The notes beneath the pieces are model-generated. The model was not told the origin of the DNA and searched no databases. It saw nothing but the letters and a program-made list of their open reading frames with translations. From contig WHUX01000097.1 in the NCBI GenBank assembly GCA_015179025.1, forward strand, positions 1-64,000: a stretch of 64,000 bases of DNA. The letters are read 5' to 3'. Below, piece by piece: positions 1 to 11,218 of the stretch (the first letter of the stretch is position 1; every line of letters begins with the position of its first letter). The stretch is from Terfezia claveryi (lineage: Eukaryota; Ascomycota; Pezizomycetes; Pezizales; Pezizaceae). Made by a program: the position numbers and the translations under genes.

Positions 1-1344
1 CAGGACGGCCTCCTATACCACCTAGATCGGCTCTATATACCTGAAGGGGAGCTGCAGTTGCAGCTGATCAAGGAACACCATGATACCCTGGCTGCGGGTC
101 ATCCTGGGGTAGCTAAAACGTTAGAGCTGCTAGCTAGGCAATATACGTGGATTGACCAACAGAAGGAGGTGGAGCGGTACATACGGAACTGCCATGTTTG
201 CAAGCATGCTAAGCCTACCCGTCATACTCCTTATGGGACCCTGAAGCCCCTGGAGATCCCAGACCAACCTTGGCAACACCTAACTATGGACTTTGTGACT
301 GGGTTGCCGGAGGACTCGGGGTTTAATGCTATTCTTATGGTAGTAGACCGATTGACCAAAATGAGGCATGTTATACCTTGCCATGATACCTGTTCGGCCC
401 GGGACCTCGCCGGCCTCTACCTCAACCATGTATTCCGCTACCATGGTCTCCCCAAGTCAGTCATCTCGGACCGTGGCCCCCAATTCGTCTCAGACTTCTG
501 GAAGGTATTCTGCAAGCTTCTGGAAATCAACGTACACCTCTCTACGGCGTATCACCCCCAAACAGATGGTCAGTCCGAGCGAATGAATGCGATCATGGAG
601 CAGTACTTGAGAGCATATGTCAATTACCAGCAAAACAACTGGGTTTCGCTGCTGGCAACCTGTGAGTTTGCTGCTAACAACCATTTCTCGGAGACTCTAA
701 AAACCTCCTCGTTCCTGGCCAATTATGACTGGCACCCTCGTTTCGTGGACTCCCTAGCACTCCTGGAAAAGGCTAGGGAGAACACCCCAGCTAAGGAGTT
801 CGCCACGGAGATTGCTGAGTTGCACTCCACCCTAAGGGCCGAACTGGTATATGCTCAAGCTAGGCAAGTGGAGTATACCAATGGATCACGGTTGCCAGCC
901 CCCAGGTATCAGCCAGGAGATAAGGTGTGGCTCTCCAGCAGGCACTTCCGAACGGAACGGCTATCTCGCAAGCTGGATCATAAGTTCCTAGGCCCCTACG
1001 AGGTGTTAGCAGCTGTGGGCACTCATGCTTATTGGCTGAGGTTTCCCAAGGATATCAAGCGCCAACCGGTCGTTTATATCTCGGAGATCGAGCCAGCCGC
1101 CAACGATCCCCTTCTCGGGCAAAAACACCCCCCACCTCCTCCAGTGGTGATCGCAGGTGAAGAGGAGTGGGAGGTTGAGGAGGTACTTAACTCAAGGAAA
1201 CACTACGGACGAGTTCAGTATAAGGTCAAGTGGTTAGGGGATAAGGAGACTACCTGGCAACCTGTGGAGGACTTGGAGAATGCGCAGGATTTGGTCACCC
1301 TGTTCCACCTGCAATACCCAAGGAAGCCTCGCCCAATGGAATGA
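1..1344 (+). CDS. Gypsy A1 polyprotein, C-terminal part: integrase and chromodomain
   Basis: The frame is open from base 1 to the stop at 1344, so this is the C-terminal end of a longer polyprotein; the first Met is internal. Seen in order are an HHCC zinc-binding domain (H-x3-H, later CHVC), the integrase core with its first Asp in MDFVTG, the second in VISDRGPQF, and the Glu in DGQSERMN, then a GDKVWLSS segment and a C-terminal chromodomain (VEEVLNSRKHYG, then YKVKWLG and TWQP). The integrase inserts element cDNA; gypsy chromodomains are known to steer insertion to marked chromatin. All DDE residues are present and no stop interrupts it, unlike the matching part of copy A2, so A1 is the better-preserved copy. 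Confidence 0.93.
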   Translation, partial: QDGLLYHLDRLYIPEGELQLQLIKEHHDTLAAGHPGVAKTLELLARQYTWIDQQKEVERYIRNCHVCKHAKPTRHTPYGTLKPLEIPDQPWQHLTMDFVTGLPEDSGFNAILMVVDRLTKMRHVIPCHDTCSARDLAGLYLNHVFRYHGLPKSVISDRGPQFVSDFWKVFCKLLEINVHLSTAYHPQTDGQSERMNAIMEQYLRAYVNYQQNNWVSLLATCEFAANNHFSETLKTSSFLANYDWHPRFVDSLALLEKARENTPAKEFATEIAELHSTLRAELVYAQARQVEYTNGSRLPAPRYQPGDKVWLSSRHFRTERLSRKLDHKFLGPYEVLAAVGTHAYWLRFPKDIKRQPVVYISEIEPAANDPLLGQKHPPPPPVVIAGEEEWEVEEVLNSRKHYGRVQYKVKWLGDKETTWQPVEDLENAQDLVTLFHLQYPRKPRPME

Positions 1345-1357
1345 TGTTGTGTCTTTT

Positions 1358-1389
1358 GAGAGTCATACGGTGGGGCCCATCCGACTCTC
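1358..1389 (+). repeat. Palindrome upstream of the A1 polypurine tract
   Basis: GAGAGTC at 1358-1364 pairs with GACTCTC at 1383-1389, with a partly self-complementary middle (GGTGGGGCCCATCC). It lies just after the chromodomain stop. The same arm sequence is found in the solo LTR near 42.06 kb. Confidence 0.75.
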
Positions 1390-1532
1390 GTTCTTCTCGC
1401 TCTTCTCGTTCTTCTTGTTGTTTGGAGTTGGAATCCTTGTCGTTGCCTTTGTTGTTGTTTCCTATGTTGATTTTGCCGGTTATCGTGCCCAGGCCTCCTA
1501 GTCGCTGGAGCTCCAGCCTAAAGGGGGGATAG

Positions 1533-1983
1533 TGTCACAACCGTGTTCTTAGTCTTGATTTGACACTCAAACAGGCTTGTTCGGGTGTCGTGCTGTTTTG
1601 ACACTCGAACAGGCTTGTTCGGGTGTTGTCGATGGGTGATTGTTATCTTAGCTTCCGAGATAGGAATCTCGGGAAGCTTATTCCTTCCACGGCCTTGGCC
1701 TGGAATCATGTATATATATCTTCGTCCCTCCGCCCTCTCGTTGGATCCCTATCCAACGTCTTGTATACCCAATACTAGACCTTGCCTCTCCCAACGCTTG
1801 TGCACCTCCCTTGTGCACCCCCTTTGTCTCGTGTCACTTGCCACTGCCTCTCTCGCCCTCGCCCTTGCCCCCGTTCCAGCCTTCCCCGGTTACACACATA
1901 GCATTCCTACGTGAGTGTCACCCTAGCCTTGCCCTTGCCCCGGCGTACCTCTTGGTCGCCTTATCCCCAGAGCCGTCATTACA
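1533..1983 (+). repeat. 3' LTR of gypsy A1
   Basis: It begins TGTCACAACCG right after the polypurine tract and ends GTCATTACA, 451 bp. It contains a TATA-like ATGTATATATA, a stem around CTTCCGAGAT/ATCTCGGGAAG shared with other family copies, and two tandem palindromes (1563-1588 and 1601-1626, arms ACACTCGAACA/TGTTCGGGTGT) that the A2 LTRs replace by an unrelated palindrome. Confidence 0.92.
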
Positions 1984-3877
1984 TCTATCCTCCTTTCTTC
2001 CCTTTCATTGTTCTAGCTTCCCTTTATCTAGGGCTGGCTCTATTTCTTCCATCATTTTCCTATAGGTTTCTATCAGGTTGTTTCCTTTCTTGCCATGTAC
2101 ATAGTCTTTCCTTTCCCATACTTGTATTAGGACAGCTGCAAAAGCGTCTGCCGAAGCGTCTGTGTACAGAATAAATAAGCAATCAAATAGGAGGTGAGCT
2201 AGAATTGGGGCTGTACATAGACGTCTTTTCAGTTCGTCAAATGCCTCTTGACAGGTAGAGTTCCATTAGATTGGTGTTCTGGAGTTGTATACTGGTTTTC
2301 AGTCAAGCTTAGACAGTGGCTTGTCCGGATTTCGTTGGGCATGTTTAAGGTCATTCAGGGGTTTGCTGACTTTTGCAAACTAGTAGATGAATTAACGATA
2401 GTAACCAAATATCCCGAGAATCCTATGTAGTATACCCAGTGTCTTTTGTGGAGCTAAGGATGAGATTGTTTGGACCTTTTCAGTCAGAGTGTGAAGGCTA
2501 TAATGTGACAGACCTTGCCCCAATAGCTTTACATCCAAGAAGCCAAACCTACACTTCTGTAGAGAAAATACAATACTAGCTCTTCTTGCGGAGGATAAAA
2601 TTGTCCTTAGATGTAGTAAGTAGTCTTGCCATGTTGTACTGTATATCAGTAAGTCATCAATATATACCAGAGCTACTTGCCACCTTAGTCTACTGATCAC
2701 TTCATCTATCAATCTTTGGAATTATGTAGGGGCATTCTTTAGACCAAAAGGGAGGCATTTGTATTGGTATAGACCCTTGTGTGATATGAAAGCCGTCTTG
2801 TAATGGTCATCCTCCTCAAGCTCGACTTGATGGTAGCCTTTTAGTGCATCCAGCAGGGTGAAGAATTTCTTTCCTACCAAGGTGGCAAATACATAGTCTG
2901 ATCGCAGCATTGGATATGTATCTCCTACTGTTATCGCATTCAGCTGTCTGAAATCTATACAAAATCTCCATTTGTTGTTTTGCCACACCATGACGATCGG
3001 TGAGGCTGTAGTAGAGGTAGACTTCTCTACGACATCCTAGGCTAGAAGTTGGTTAATCATTTTATCAATAATCTTTCTCTTCATTGGGCCTGTTGGTCTA
3101 GCCTGCTGTGGGGTAGGTAGGGGGCCTTCAGTACATATTGCTGCTTTAAAACCCTTCACTTTTCCAAGGCAAGCACCTTTGCTGAAAACGTCTAAAAAGT
3201 CCATCACTAGCCCGAATAGTTCCTCCCTCTGTTTCCCCGAGAGGTGTGGCCCCATTTTTATATTGTCTTCTAAGATTTCCTCCAGGTTCGATTCTCCTTC
3301 ACTCTTGTAAAACCCCTTACCTTTGCCATCACCAGGTGGTCCGATTAGTATTAGAGCAAATGGGGGAATCTCATCTTTGGGTTCTAGGTTAGGAAGCTCT
3401 CTATGGGATCAAGGTGTAAAAGTTTGGATCTTCTTTCATAGTTTATCTTCCATAATAGAGCATTGGCGGGGCATTTCTTTACCCTCAGCATTGAACGCTA
3501 ATGCTTCAGAAGGGATCAGGGGATCATGTTGCTGGCCTAGTAGGTCATTGGATACCACTTCTGCTAGGAAGCTCAGCTCTTGAGCTAGAGTTTGAGTACC
3601 AGTAGTTTCCATAGCTGGCAAGTCATAGAATGCTGTAGATACATATGTTGGTGGTTTACTCCCATCATTTTTATGCCTAGGTCTGGGTCTTGTCAAGTCT
3701 GCCTAGTCCATGGAGATCCTGGTCTCTGTCAGTACTGAAGGGTTGCCCATCATTGCTCGACCGATCACCTGGTTCTTCTTGAGGTAAATTGGCTGTATGC
3801 TGCTATTCTGGAACATGAGAAACTGAACTTTTGAGTCGACAACACCATATGAGAGAGACAGAGAGGGTATGATCGGT
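1984..3877 (-). mobile_element. Ty3/gypsy family B, 3' portion (decayed)
   Basis: Minus-strand reverse-transcriptase and RNase H remains run from 3877 down to 1984, where element A1 cuts them off. The same element resumes at 9974. The junction with A2 carries an exact 5-bp target duplication TCGGT (3873-3877 and 9974-9978), so A2 jumped into B. Confidence 0.85.
2100..3700 (-). pseudogene. Gypsy B reverse transcriptase / RNase H, broken
   Basis: Reading the minus strand down from 3.7 kb, fragments match the order of a gypsy polymerase: a leader with PTGPMKRK, an RT start (MVWQNNKWRFCIDFRQLN), LLDALKGYHQVEL, the CLPFGLKNAPT block, then ALVYIDDLLIYS with the catalytic Y-x-D-D motif near 2660. 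A YTDASADAFAA motif near 2130-2180 marks the start of RNase H. Stops and frame changes at about 2390-2400, 2715 and 3035 make it non-functional. The integrase is missing because A1 replaced or cut it off. The RT differs clearly from families A and C, so this is a third lineage. Confidence 0.82.
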
Positions 3878-4350
3878 TGTCACAACCGTGTTCTTAGTTG
3901 TCCTGGTCATCACCTGTGGTACAGGTGATAGGTTATTGCTATCCTGCTTGGCTCCCGAGATAGGGATCTCGAGAAGCTTATTCCTTCTGTTGCCTTGGCC
4001 CGGAATCATGTATATATAGCCTCTGTCCCTTATACTGTCATTGGATCCCCATCCAACGTCTTGTATACCCAATACAGGACCTTGCTTCTCCCAGCGCTTG
4101 TGCACCTCCCTTGTGTATATCCTTGTCTCGTACAAACAACTCTGTAGTATAGCTGCCTCCCTTGATACACGTGGCAACTGCCTCCGTGTATCTCATGTCC
4201 CTTGCCCTCTGCCTCTCTTGCCTCTTGCCCTTACCTCCCATCTCAGCCTTCCCCTAGTCACATACGTAGCGTTCCTATGTATGTGTTACCCTAGCCTTGC
4301 CCTCGCCCTGGCGTACCCCTTGGTCGCCTTGCTCCAGAGCCATCATTACA
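3878..4350 (+). repeat. 5' LTR of gypsy A2
   Basis: 473 bp, from TGTCACAACCG to CATCATTACA. It carries a palindrome ATCACCTGT-GGT-ACAGGTGAT at 3909-3929, a stem around GAGATAGGGATCTC, and a TATATATAG promoter-like sequence near 4012-4020. Confidence 0.94.
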
Positions 4351-4381
4351 ATACATTGGATCTTTCAGACTAACCAGTATA

Positions 4382-5515
4382 ATGTCCGCAAACATTATAC
4401 TACCCACCAATAGATTTGCAGCCTGGAGGGTGACTCCAATCCCATCAGACCCGACAGAACTATCAATATACCAACAAACTGTGATCGAGATCTTCACAGA
4501 CACTTATGCCATTGGTGAACAATAAGGAGCGGACCTCCAGAAAGCCGAAAGGCGAATCCGAGAAGCCGAAGACGAAATAACCCTCCTCCGAGAAGATGCA
4601 GTAGAGGACAGGATAACCATCCGGAGATTGACTCGCGCTTTAGACCTAGCCGATGGTCCAAAAAACTAGAAAACACAAGACCTACCAACCCTACCCAAGT
4701 TTAATGGGGATAGGGGCCAGTTACGAGTATGGAAAAACTCTGTGCAAATAAAACTCTCTGGGGACTCAGCAAAGTTCCCCACGGTTTACCACTAGCTCTC
4801 ATACATCTATGGCCTACTAGAGGGTAGAGCTATGGACCAGGTACAACCCTTTGTCAAGGTAATGGGAATTGATCTGGTAGATATCCTGGCACTAATGGCA
4901 ATTCTGGACCGAGCCTTCGGGGACCCTGACCCTAAAGGAACCACCAGCAAGGCCCTGCGAGACCTCAAGCAAAAACACAATGAACTGTCAGCCTATGTTA
5001 CTGAGTTCTTCAGGCTAGCAGCAGAGCTCAATTGGAATGATGAAGCCAAGCTCGATCAGTTCAAAGACGGGCTTACCTTCAAGCTGAAAAAGGCTCTGGT
5101 TTACTGCCTACCAACTAAGACTCTGGAGGAACTTATTGAACAAGCTAGCTGGGTGGAATAGCAGACAGCAGCACTCAGAGCCCCCCAAAAGACACTTCCG
5201 ACCTCGACTCCCCATACCCCATTCCCGACAGCACGCACCCAACAACAACAACCCACACTAGTCAACAAGCCTGTGCACCCCTCCTTGGTAGCGGGTGGGG
5301 CTGCCCCCATGGACCTGTCAGCAGGTAGGCCACGGTTAACCCAGGAGGAGAGAGATTGCCGCCAAATGAACGGGCTATACATAGCATGCAGAAAAGAGGA
5401 CCATTTTATCGCGGTATGACCCCTCCGCAAAAACCGCTCAATGGCCGCATACACCATCTCCGAATCCAAGATCGAGGAGGTTGATGAGTCAGAAAAAGCC
5501 CTGTCCCTTGCCTAG
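4382..5515 (+). pseudogene. Gypsy A2 gag, broken
   Basis: The frame starts MSANIILPTNRF at 4382, soon after the LTR. It includes a heptad-rich stretch (RRIREAEDEITLLRED) and a capsid-like core (LPKFNGDRGQLRVWKN; the open part 4832-5161 contains ELSAYVTEFFRLAAELNW). A degenerate zinc-knuckle follows near 5380-5420, where HFIAV is followed by a stop instead of a Cys. In-frame stops near 4526, 4667, 4793 and 5161 break it. Gag would form the cytoplasmic capsid; this copy cannot. Confidence 0.82.
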
Positions 5516-5550
5516 TTACTGACACTAGCAAGGGACCTGCCCCAGGCCAT

Positions 5551-8500
5551 TTGTCTTTGTCTGCATTTTCTGTTTCTTCTGCTATTGACAAATCTCGCTT
5601 GTTCAGTGAGCATTTTGTTGTATCTATCTTCCTCAGAATCAATAATAGAACAATCAATATGTCTGCATTTATAGATTGCAGAGCTTCAGGAATTGCCTTC
5701 ATTGACCAAGCCTTTGTCAGTAAATTCTCTATACCCACATCCAAGCTCAAAACCTCTCATATCCTGGATGTTATTGACGGTCGACCCATCTCCTCTGGGG
5801 ATATCACCGATATTGTGTGCTTGCCTGCCCTAGTGGGGGATCACTCCGAGGCCAACCTCCTCATGTTTGTCACTAAGCTAAAATACCCAATTGTCCTCGG
5901 AATCCCCTGGCTCAGAATGCACGATGTATTGGTCAGCTTTGGCTTGTACACCCTGCAGTTCAATAGCCAGTATTGCCAAAAATACTGTAGAAATCCAAAG
6001 GCCACCATTACTGGGCTGTGTGCCTTGCCACCCCCGATAACCCACCTGACCCAGGTAGTACATCAGCATGCGCACATCCATGCCAATCCCCCTGTTTCCC
6101 CTACTTCCACCCCTGTGCCCACTGTTCCCCCAATTCCCCCTGTGGTACCGCCTCCAAAACCTCTGAATGTTAGCTTTATCGGAGCAGGGGCTTTCACTTA
6201 CCTTACCAAGAGGCACAAGCTGAAGGCTCACGCCCTGTCCATACATGAGGTGAACCTGGAGATTAACAAGATGAGGTCTAAGAAGGAGTGGAAGTCTATA
6301 GTCCCAGATGAATACCACGAATTCATTGACCTGTTCTCGGAGAAGGCTGCAGAAAAGCTCGTACCCTACCGGCTATATGATCACACTATTCTGCTGATAG
6401 AGAGTAAGACCCCCCCCCCTATAGGCCCCTCTACGGAATGTCCTAGTTAGAGCTGGAAGCTTTAAAGAAGTACTTAGAAGAAAACCTCAACAAGAGCTTC
6501 ATCCACCACAGCTCCTCTCCAGCGGGTGCTCCAGTGCTATTCGTGAAGAAGTCAGATGGCTCCCTTCGGTTATGTATTGATTATCGTGGCCTGAATGAAA
6601 TAACGGTCAAAAATAGATACCCCTACCTCTGATCCAAGAGACATTAGCCAGGCTTTCCAAGGCGAAATGGTTTACCAAATTGGACTTGCGGGGGCGTACA
6701 ACCTGGTATAGATTACTGAAGGGGAGGAGTGGAAAACGGCCTTCCGGACACGTTACGGCCACTTTGAGTACAACGTCATGCCATTTGGCCTAACCAATGC
6801 CCCTGCCTCCTTCCAGCACTTTATCAATGACACCTTACGAGACTTTCTAGATGTGTTCTGCATGGCTTACCTCGATAATATCTTGATTTATTCAGATACC
6901 CTAGCAGAGCACAAGATTCATGTCCGGCAGGTATTGGAGAAGCTGGAGTAAGCTGGATTGTACCTCAAGCCCAAGAAATGTGAGTTCCATATACAGGAGG
7001 TTAAGTATCTAGGGTTGATCATCACTACGGAGGGTATTAGAATGGACCCTGTAAAGGTCACTGCGATCCAGGAGTGGGAAACTCCAGCCAACCTCAAGGA
7101 TGTACAGGCCTTCCTGGGATCCGCCAACTTCTATCGCCGGTTTATTCTAGGATATTCAAAGATCGTAGCACCACTGACAGCATTAACCAAGACCAAGGGC
7201 ATAGAAAGAGGCCAGTGCTTCCAGTAGAATCCAGAAGCCCAGTCGGCCTTCGAGAAGCTTAAGGAAGCCTTCTGCTTAGCCCCGATCCTGGCACACTTTG
7301 ATTCCAATAGTGAGTGTATTATGGAAACAGATGCCTCCGACTATGTCTCTGCTGGAATCCTGTCCCTGTATGTCAATGGAGCCCTCTACCTAGTGGCCTA
7401 TTTCTCCAAAAAACACTCCCCAGCGGAGTGTAATTACGAGATCTATGATAAGGAATTAATGGCCATTGTCCGAGCTTTTGAGGAATGGAGGCCTCATCTG
7501 GAATCAGCCAAGAGGATCATCGAGGTGCTATCCGATCATAAGAATCTTAAGTACTTCACCACCACTAAGCTGCTGAACCGATGGTAGGCTAGGTGGTCGG
7601 AGTTCTTATCTCGATTCAACTTCAAGATTAAGTATCAGCCTGGAAAGGTAGGCGGTAAGCCGAATGCACTAACCAGGAGATTAGGAGATCTCCCTTAAAG
7701 GGGGCATAAAAGGCTAAAATACCAAAATCAGGTGGTATTAAAGCTCGAAAACCTTGACCTGGTGGCCAATGTCCTTGCTGATATAGAAGCTGAGGCTGAC
7801 CTCCGACAACTAGTGAGACAGGCATATAAGGACGACCCCCTGGCTAAGGAAATTATCACCGCAGTGGATTCTGGCCAGCACCACCACCCCAAGATCTCCC
7901 TAGCTGAGTATACCATCCAGGAAGGCCTCTTCTACCACCTCGAACAGCTGTATGTGCCGGAAGGAGAGCTGCGCCTTAGATTGATCAAGGAACACCATGA
8001 TAGCCTAGTTGCAGGTCACCCTAAAGTAGCCAAAACGTTAGAGCTTCTGGCTAGGGAGTACACATGGATTGACCAACAGAAGGACATGGAGCAGTACGTA
8101 CAGAACTGCCACGTTTGCAAACGTGCTAAGCCTGTCCGCCACACCCCGTATGAGACTCTGAAACCTCTGGATATCCCTGATCGGCTGTGGCTGCACCTGA
8201 CTATGGACTTCGTAACAGGGTTGCCAGAAGATTTGGGGTTCAATGCCATCTTGATGGTGGTAGATTGGTTGATGAAAATGAGGCATGTTATATCTTGCCA
8301 GGATACCTGCTCTGCCCTAGAGTTAGCCAACCTCTACCTCAATAATGTATTCCGATATCATGGCCTCCCCGAATCCATCGTATCCGACCATGGCCCTCAG
8401 TTCACCTCAGAATTTTGGCAAGCCTTCTGTGAGCTTTTGGGGATCAAAGTGCATTTGTCAACCGCATACCACCTCCAGACGGATGGCTAATCGGAGAGGA

Positions 8501-9240
8501 TGAATACCATTATGGAGCAATATCTGTGGGCCTTTGTTGACTACCAGCAGGATAACTGGGTTTCATTGCTGGCCACTTGCGAATTCGCTGCAAACAACCA
8601 GTTCTCGGAATCCTCCAAAACTTCACCTTTCCTGACTAAATACAGTTGGCACCCCCGGTTCGTGGATGCCCTGGTACCCCTGCAAAAAGCCAAAAAAGAT
8701 GCCCTGGCTAAGGAGTTCGCAGCTAGGATTGCTAAGCTCCACTCTACCTTGAAAGCTGAGCTAGGATATGCACAAGCCAGGCAAGCCGAGTATGCCAATA
8801 GATCACGGTTGCCAGCCCCCAGATATCAACTAGGGGATAAGGTGTAGCTCTCTAGCAGGCACTTCCAGACAGAATGGCCATCTCGCAAGCTCGACCATAA
8901 GTTCCTGGGTCCATTTGAGGTGGTGGCCGCTATAGGCACTCATGCCTATCGACTAAGATTCCCCAAGGACATCAAATGCCACCCGGTTGTACACGTATCG
9001 GAAATTGAGCCAGCGGCTGACGATCCCCTCCTAGGGCAGAAACACCCCCCACCTCCTCCAGTGGTTATCGAAGGTGAAGAGGAATGGGAGGTGGAGGAAG
9101 TGCTGGACTCACGAAAGAGGTATGGGCATCTGTAGTACAAGGTTAAATGGGTAGGGGACGAGGAGGCTACCTGGCAACCCACTGAGGACCTGGAAAATGC
9201 TCAGGATCTGGTCTCCCTGTTCCATTAGTGATATCCAAGG
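5551..9240 (+). pseudogene. Gypsy A2 pol, broken: protease, RT, RNase H, integrase, chromodomain
   Basis: The protease region shows FIDCRASG, in which the usual D-[ST/C]-G-A-[ST] has Arg for Gly. RT blocks include [13 protein letters not shown] near 6560, [16 protein letters not shown] near 6780 and YLDNILIYS near 6870, where the second catalytic Asp is Asn. RNase H begins [12 protein letters not shown] at 7321. Integrase (7732-8847) has HHCC, MDFVTG, SIVSDHGPQF and a stop in place of Gln after QTDG near 8488. The chromodomain (8920-9240) is cut by a stop near 9133. Stops near 6450, 6633, 6950, 7227, 7587 and 8847 make it dead. Confidence 0.88.
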
Positions 9241-9317
9241 AAGCCCCGTCTGGTTGAGTGATCTCCCCATGTCTGAGTTAGGGTTCTTGTCCTTGTTCTT
9301 GTTGTTGTTGTCTCTGT

Positions 9318-9340
9318 TATCACCTACGACGCAGGTGATA
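9318..9340 (+). repeat. Palindrome upstream of the A2 polypurine tract
   Basis: TATCACCT (9318-9325) pairs with AGGTGATA (9333-9340). Its arms match the palindrome inside this element's own LTRs, not the one at the same place in A1. Confidence 0.8.
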
Positions 9341-9466
9341 GGTCTTTGTTATTGTTTGGAGTTGGAATCCTTGTCATTGCCTTTGTTGTTGTTTCCTGTG
9401 TTGATCTTGCTAGTTGTTGTACCCAAGCCTACTAGTTACTGGAGCTCCAGCCTAAAGGGGGGATAG

Positions 9467-9973
9467 TGTCACAACCGTATTCTTAGTTGTCCTGGTCATC
9501 ACCTGCGGCATAGGTGATAGGTTATTGCTATCCTACTTGGCTCCCGAGATAGGGATCTTGGGAAGCTTATTCCTTCCGTTACCTTGGCCCGGAATCATGT
9601 ATATATAGCCCCTGTCCCTCGTACTATCGTTGGATCCCTATCCAATGTCTTGTATACCCAATACAGGACCTTGCTTCTCCCAGTGCTTGTGCACCTCCCT
9701 TGTGCACATCCTTGTCTTGTACAAACAACTCTGCAGCACAGCTGCCTCCCTTGACATACGCGGCAACTGCCTCCATATGTCTCGTATCCCTTGCCCTCTG
9801 CCTCTCTTGCCTCTTGCCCTTGCCTCCCATCTCAGCCTTCCCTTGGTCACACACGTAGCGTTCCTATATGTGTGTTACCCTAGCCTTGCCCTCGCCCCAG
9901 CGTACCTCTTGGTTGCCTTGCTCTAGAGCCATCATTATACTCTTGGTCGCCTTACCCCAGAGCCGTCGTTACA
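9467..9973 (+). repeat. 3' LTR of gypsy A2
   Basis: 507 bp, exactly 34 bp longer than the 5' LTR. The extra length is a near-repeat of the LTR end: one end-like sequence stops at ATCATTATA (9939) and a second at GTCGTTACA (9973). The target duplication follows the outer one. Differences from the 5' LTR seen by eye are almost all transitions. Confidence 0.94.
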
Positions 9974-10064
9974 TCGGTGCTCCTTGGTTTGTGAACTGGT
10001 CTGGGGCAAATATATAGTCTCTATCTGGCAACCTGTATGACTTGATTGGGATCGCTCAGCATGA

Positions 10065-10640
10065 TCATCCTCCTATTATTATGTTTTCCCTCAAGCATAT
10101 AAGAACTGAACGGAACTTACTATCTGTATACTCTACCCTATATAAGAAGCCCTGAGCACAGGCCCATCCCTTCGACATTATGAGATCAATGCCATACTCA
10201 GTCAGAGCATCAACACCCAGTAGTATTCCATAATTAAAGTCTTCCAAGACATGGAATTCGACTTTAACTTCGATCAGACACTTCTCTTGTAAGTGTATCC
10301 CACCAGCATACCCTTCTAGCCAGATAGGAATAGAGCAGAAACCCATTGTACTAGTTCGGCCAATCCCGTAAACCTGTACCTATGTATTGGTATTAATCGT
10401 TACTTCAGGGTAGTTCTTTGTTAGGACCTTATGGTCAATGAGGCTGATATTTGAGCAAACATTATTGAGCATGCATCGAGGGCTTTGTTGAGAGTTTCCA
10501 ATATGGACAGACGATGATAATGGGACTATTTTTAGAAAGTTACGCCCTGGTTGGCTGTTCTGTAAGATTCTCTTTCCTTTCATAATTAATGGGATATCAG
10601 TCTCTTCTGTTAGGACCTCTTGTAGAGACCCATGTCTATT
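10065..10640 (-). pseudogene. Gypsy B protease region, broken
   Basis: The minus-strand frame contains VLEDFNYGILLGVDALTEYG, which resembles the flap and C-terminal half of a retropepsin-like domain. It continues across the A2 insertion into SYGVVDSKVQFLMFQN at 3797-3870, which supports the insertion history. The catalytic DSGA-type motif was not found intact. Confidence 0.6.
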
Positions 10641-11218
10641 ACTTGTCTCTGATTGCTTCCTTCGTAAGCTTTTTCCTTTTCCACCATAGTATAGTTCGGC
10701 TTTGTTTAGAGGAGGATATCTTAGGGGGAGTTTGTCTTCCTCATTAATAAACCCCTTTAGACTTTTCCCGAGTTAGCTTCGGTCTCATCCTCACCAGCTT
10801 GAATACTCCAGGCCATGGAGTTATTATCTGAATCTGAATCGGATTCCAGTGTCTCGATCCATACTGTGTGAATAGTAGCTCTTGTCCCACACTCGAATCC
10901 AAAGTGCCATTGATCCCTTTTTCTAAGTTTCTTATAGAATTCACATGGTCTTTTGATAAACTTCACAACCCCGTCTGACCTCAAGAAAGACTATGTCTTT
11001 TTATTTGTGGCGGGGTTCAACCAGTCGGCTATAGTTTTTACTCTTACTTTATTCCTCTTAATATATTCTGCAGCCCTGTCTCTCACCTTTGGTACCTCCT
11101 AAGCGGTTGTTGGGAGCAACAGCCTGGACCTTGGGGGTTGTTGTGTTGCAGGTCCTAAGTTGTTTTAGTATCTCGAGTAAAGTGTAAAGGACGTTGTTTG
11201 ATATAGAGGCCTGGTATA

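Larger units (their letters stand above)
1..1983 (+). mobile_element. Ty3/gypsy family A, copy A1, 3' part
   Basis: The window opens inside the pol gene of a chromodomain-bearing gypsy retrotransposon. The order is integrase, chromodomain, a short untranslated stretch with a palindrome, a polypurine tract (AAAGGGGGGATAG) and the 3' LTR. The 5' part lies outside the window. The LTR ends at 1983 and directly abuts minus-strand family-B sequence inside its RNase H region, so A1 probably also inserted into element B. Its 5-bp target duplication cannot be checked because the left end is missing. Confidence 0.93.
3878..9973 (+). mobile_element. Ty3/gypsy family A, copy A2, complete with target duplication
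   Basis: It is a full-length element of 6096 bp with both LTRs, gag, protease, RT, RNase H, integrase and chromodomain in order, flanked on both sides by TCGGT. The host is the protease region of element B: removing A2 restores a reading frame on the minus strand. The coding part has many in-frame stops, mostly where CAG, CAA or TGG would be expected, consistent with C-to-T decay. A polypurine tract (AAAGGGGGGATAG) precedes the 3' LTR. I saw no clear tRNA primer site after the 5' LTR. Confidence 0.95.
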
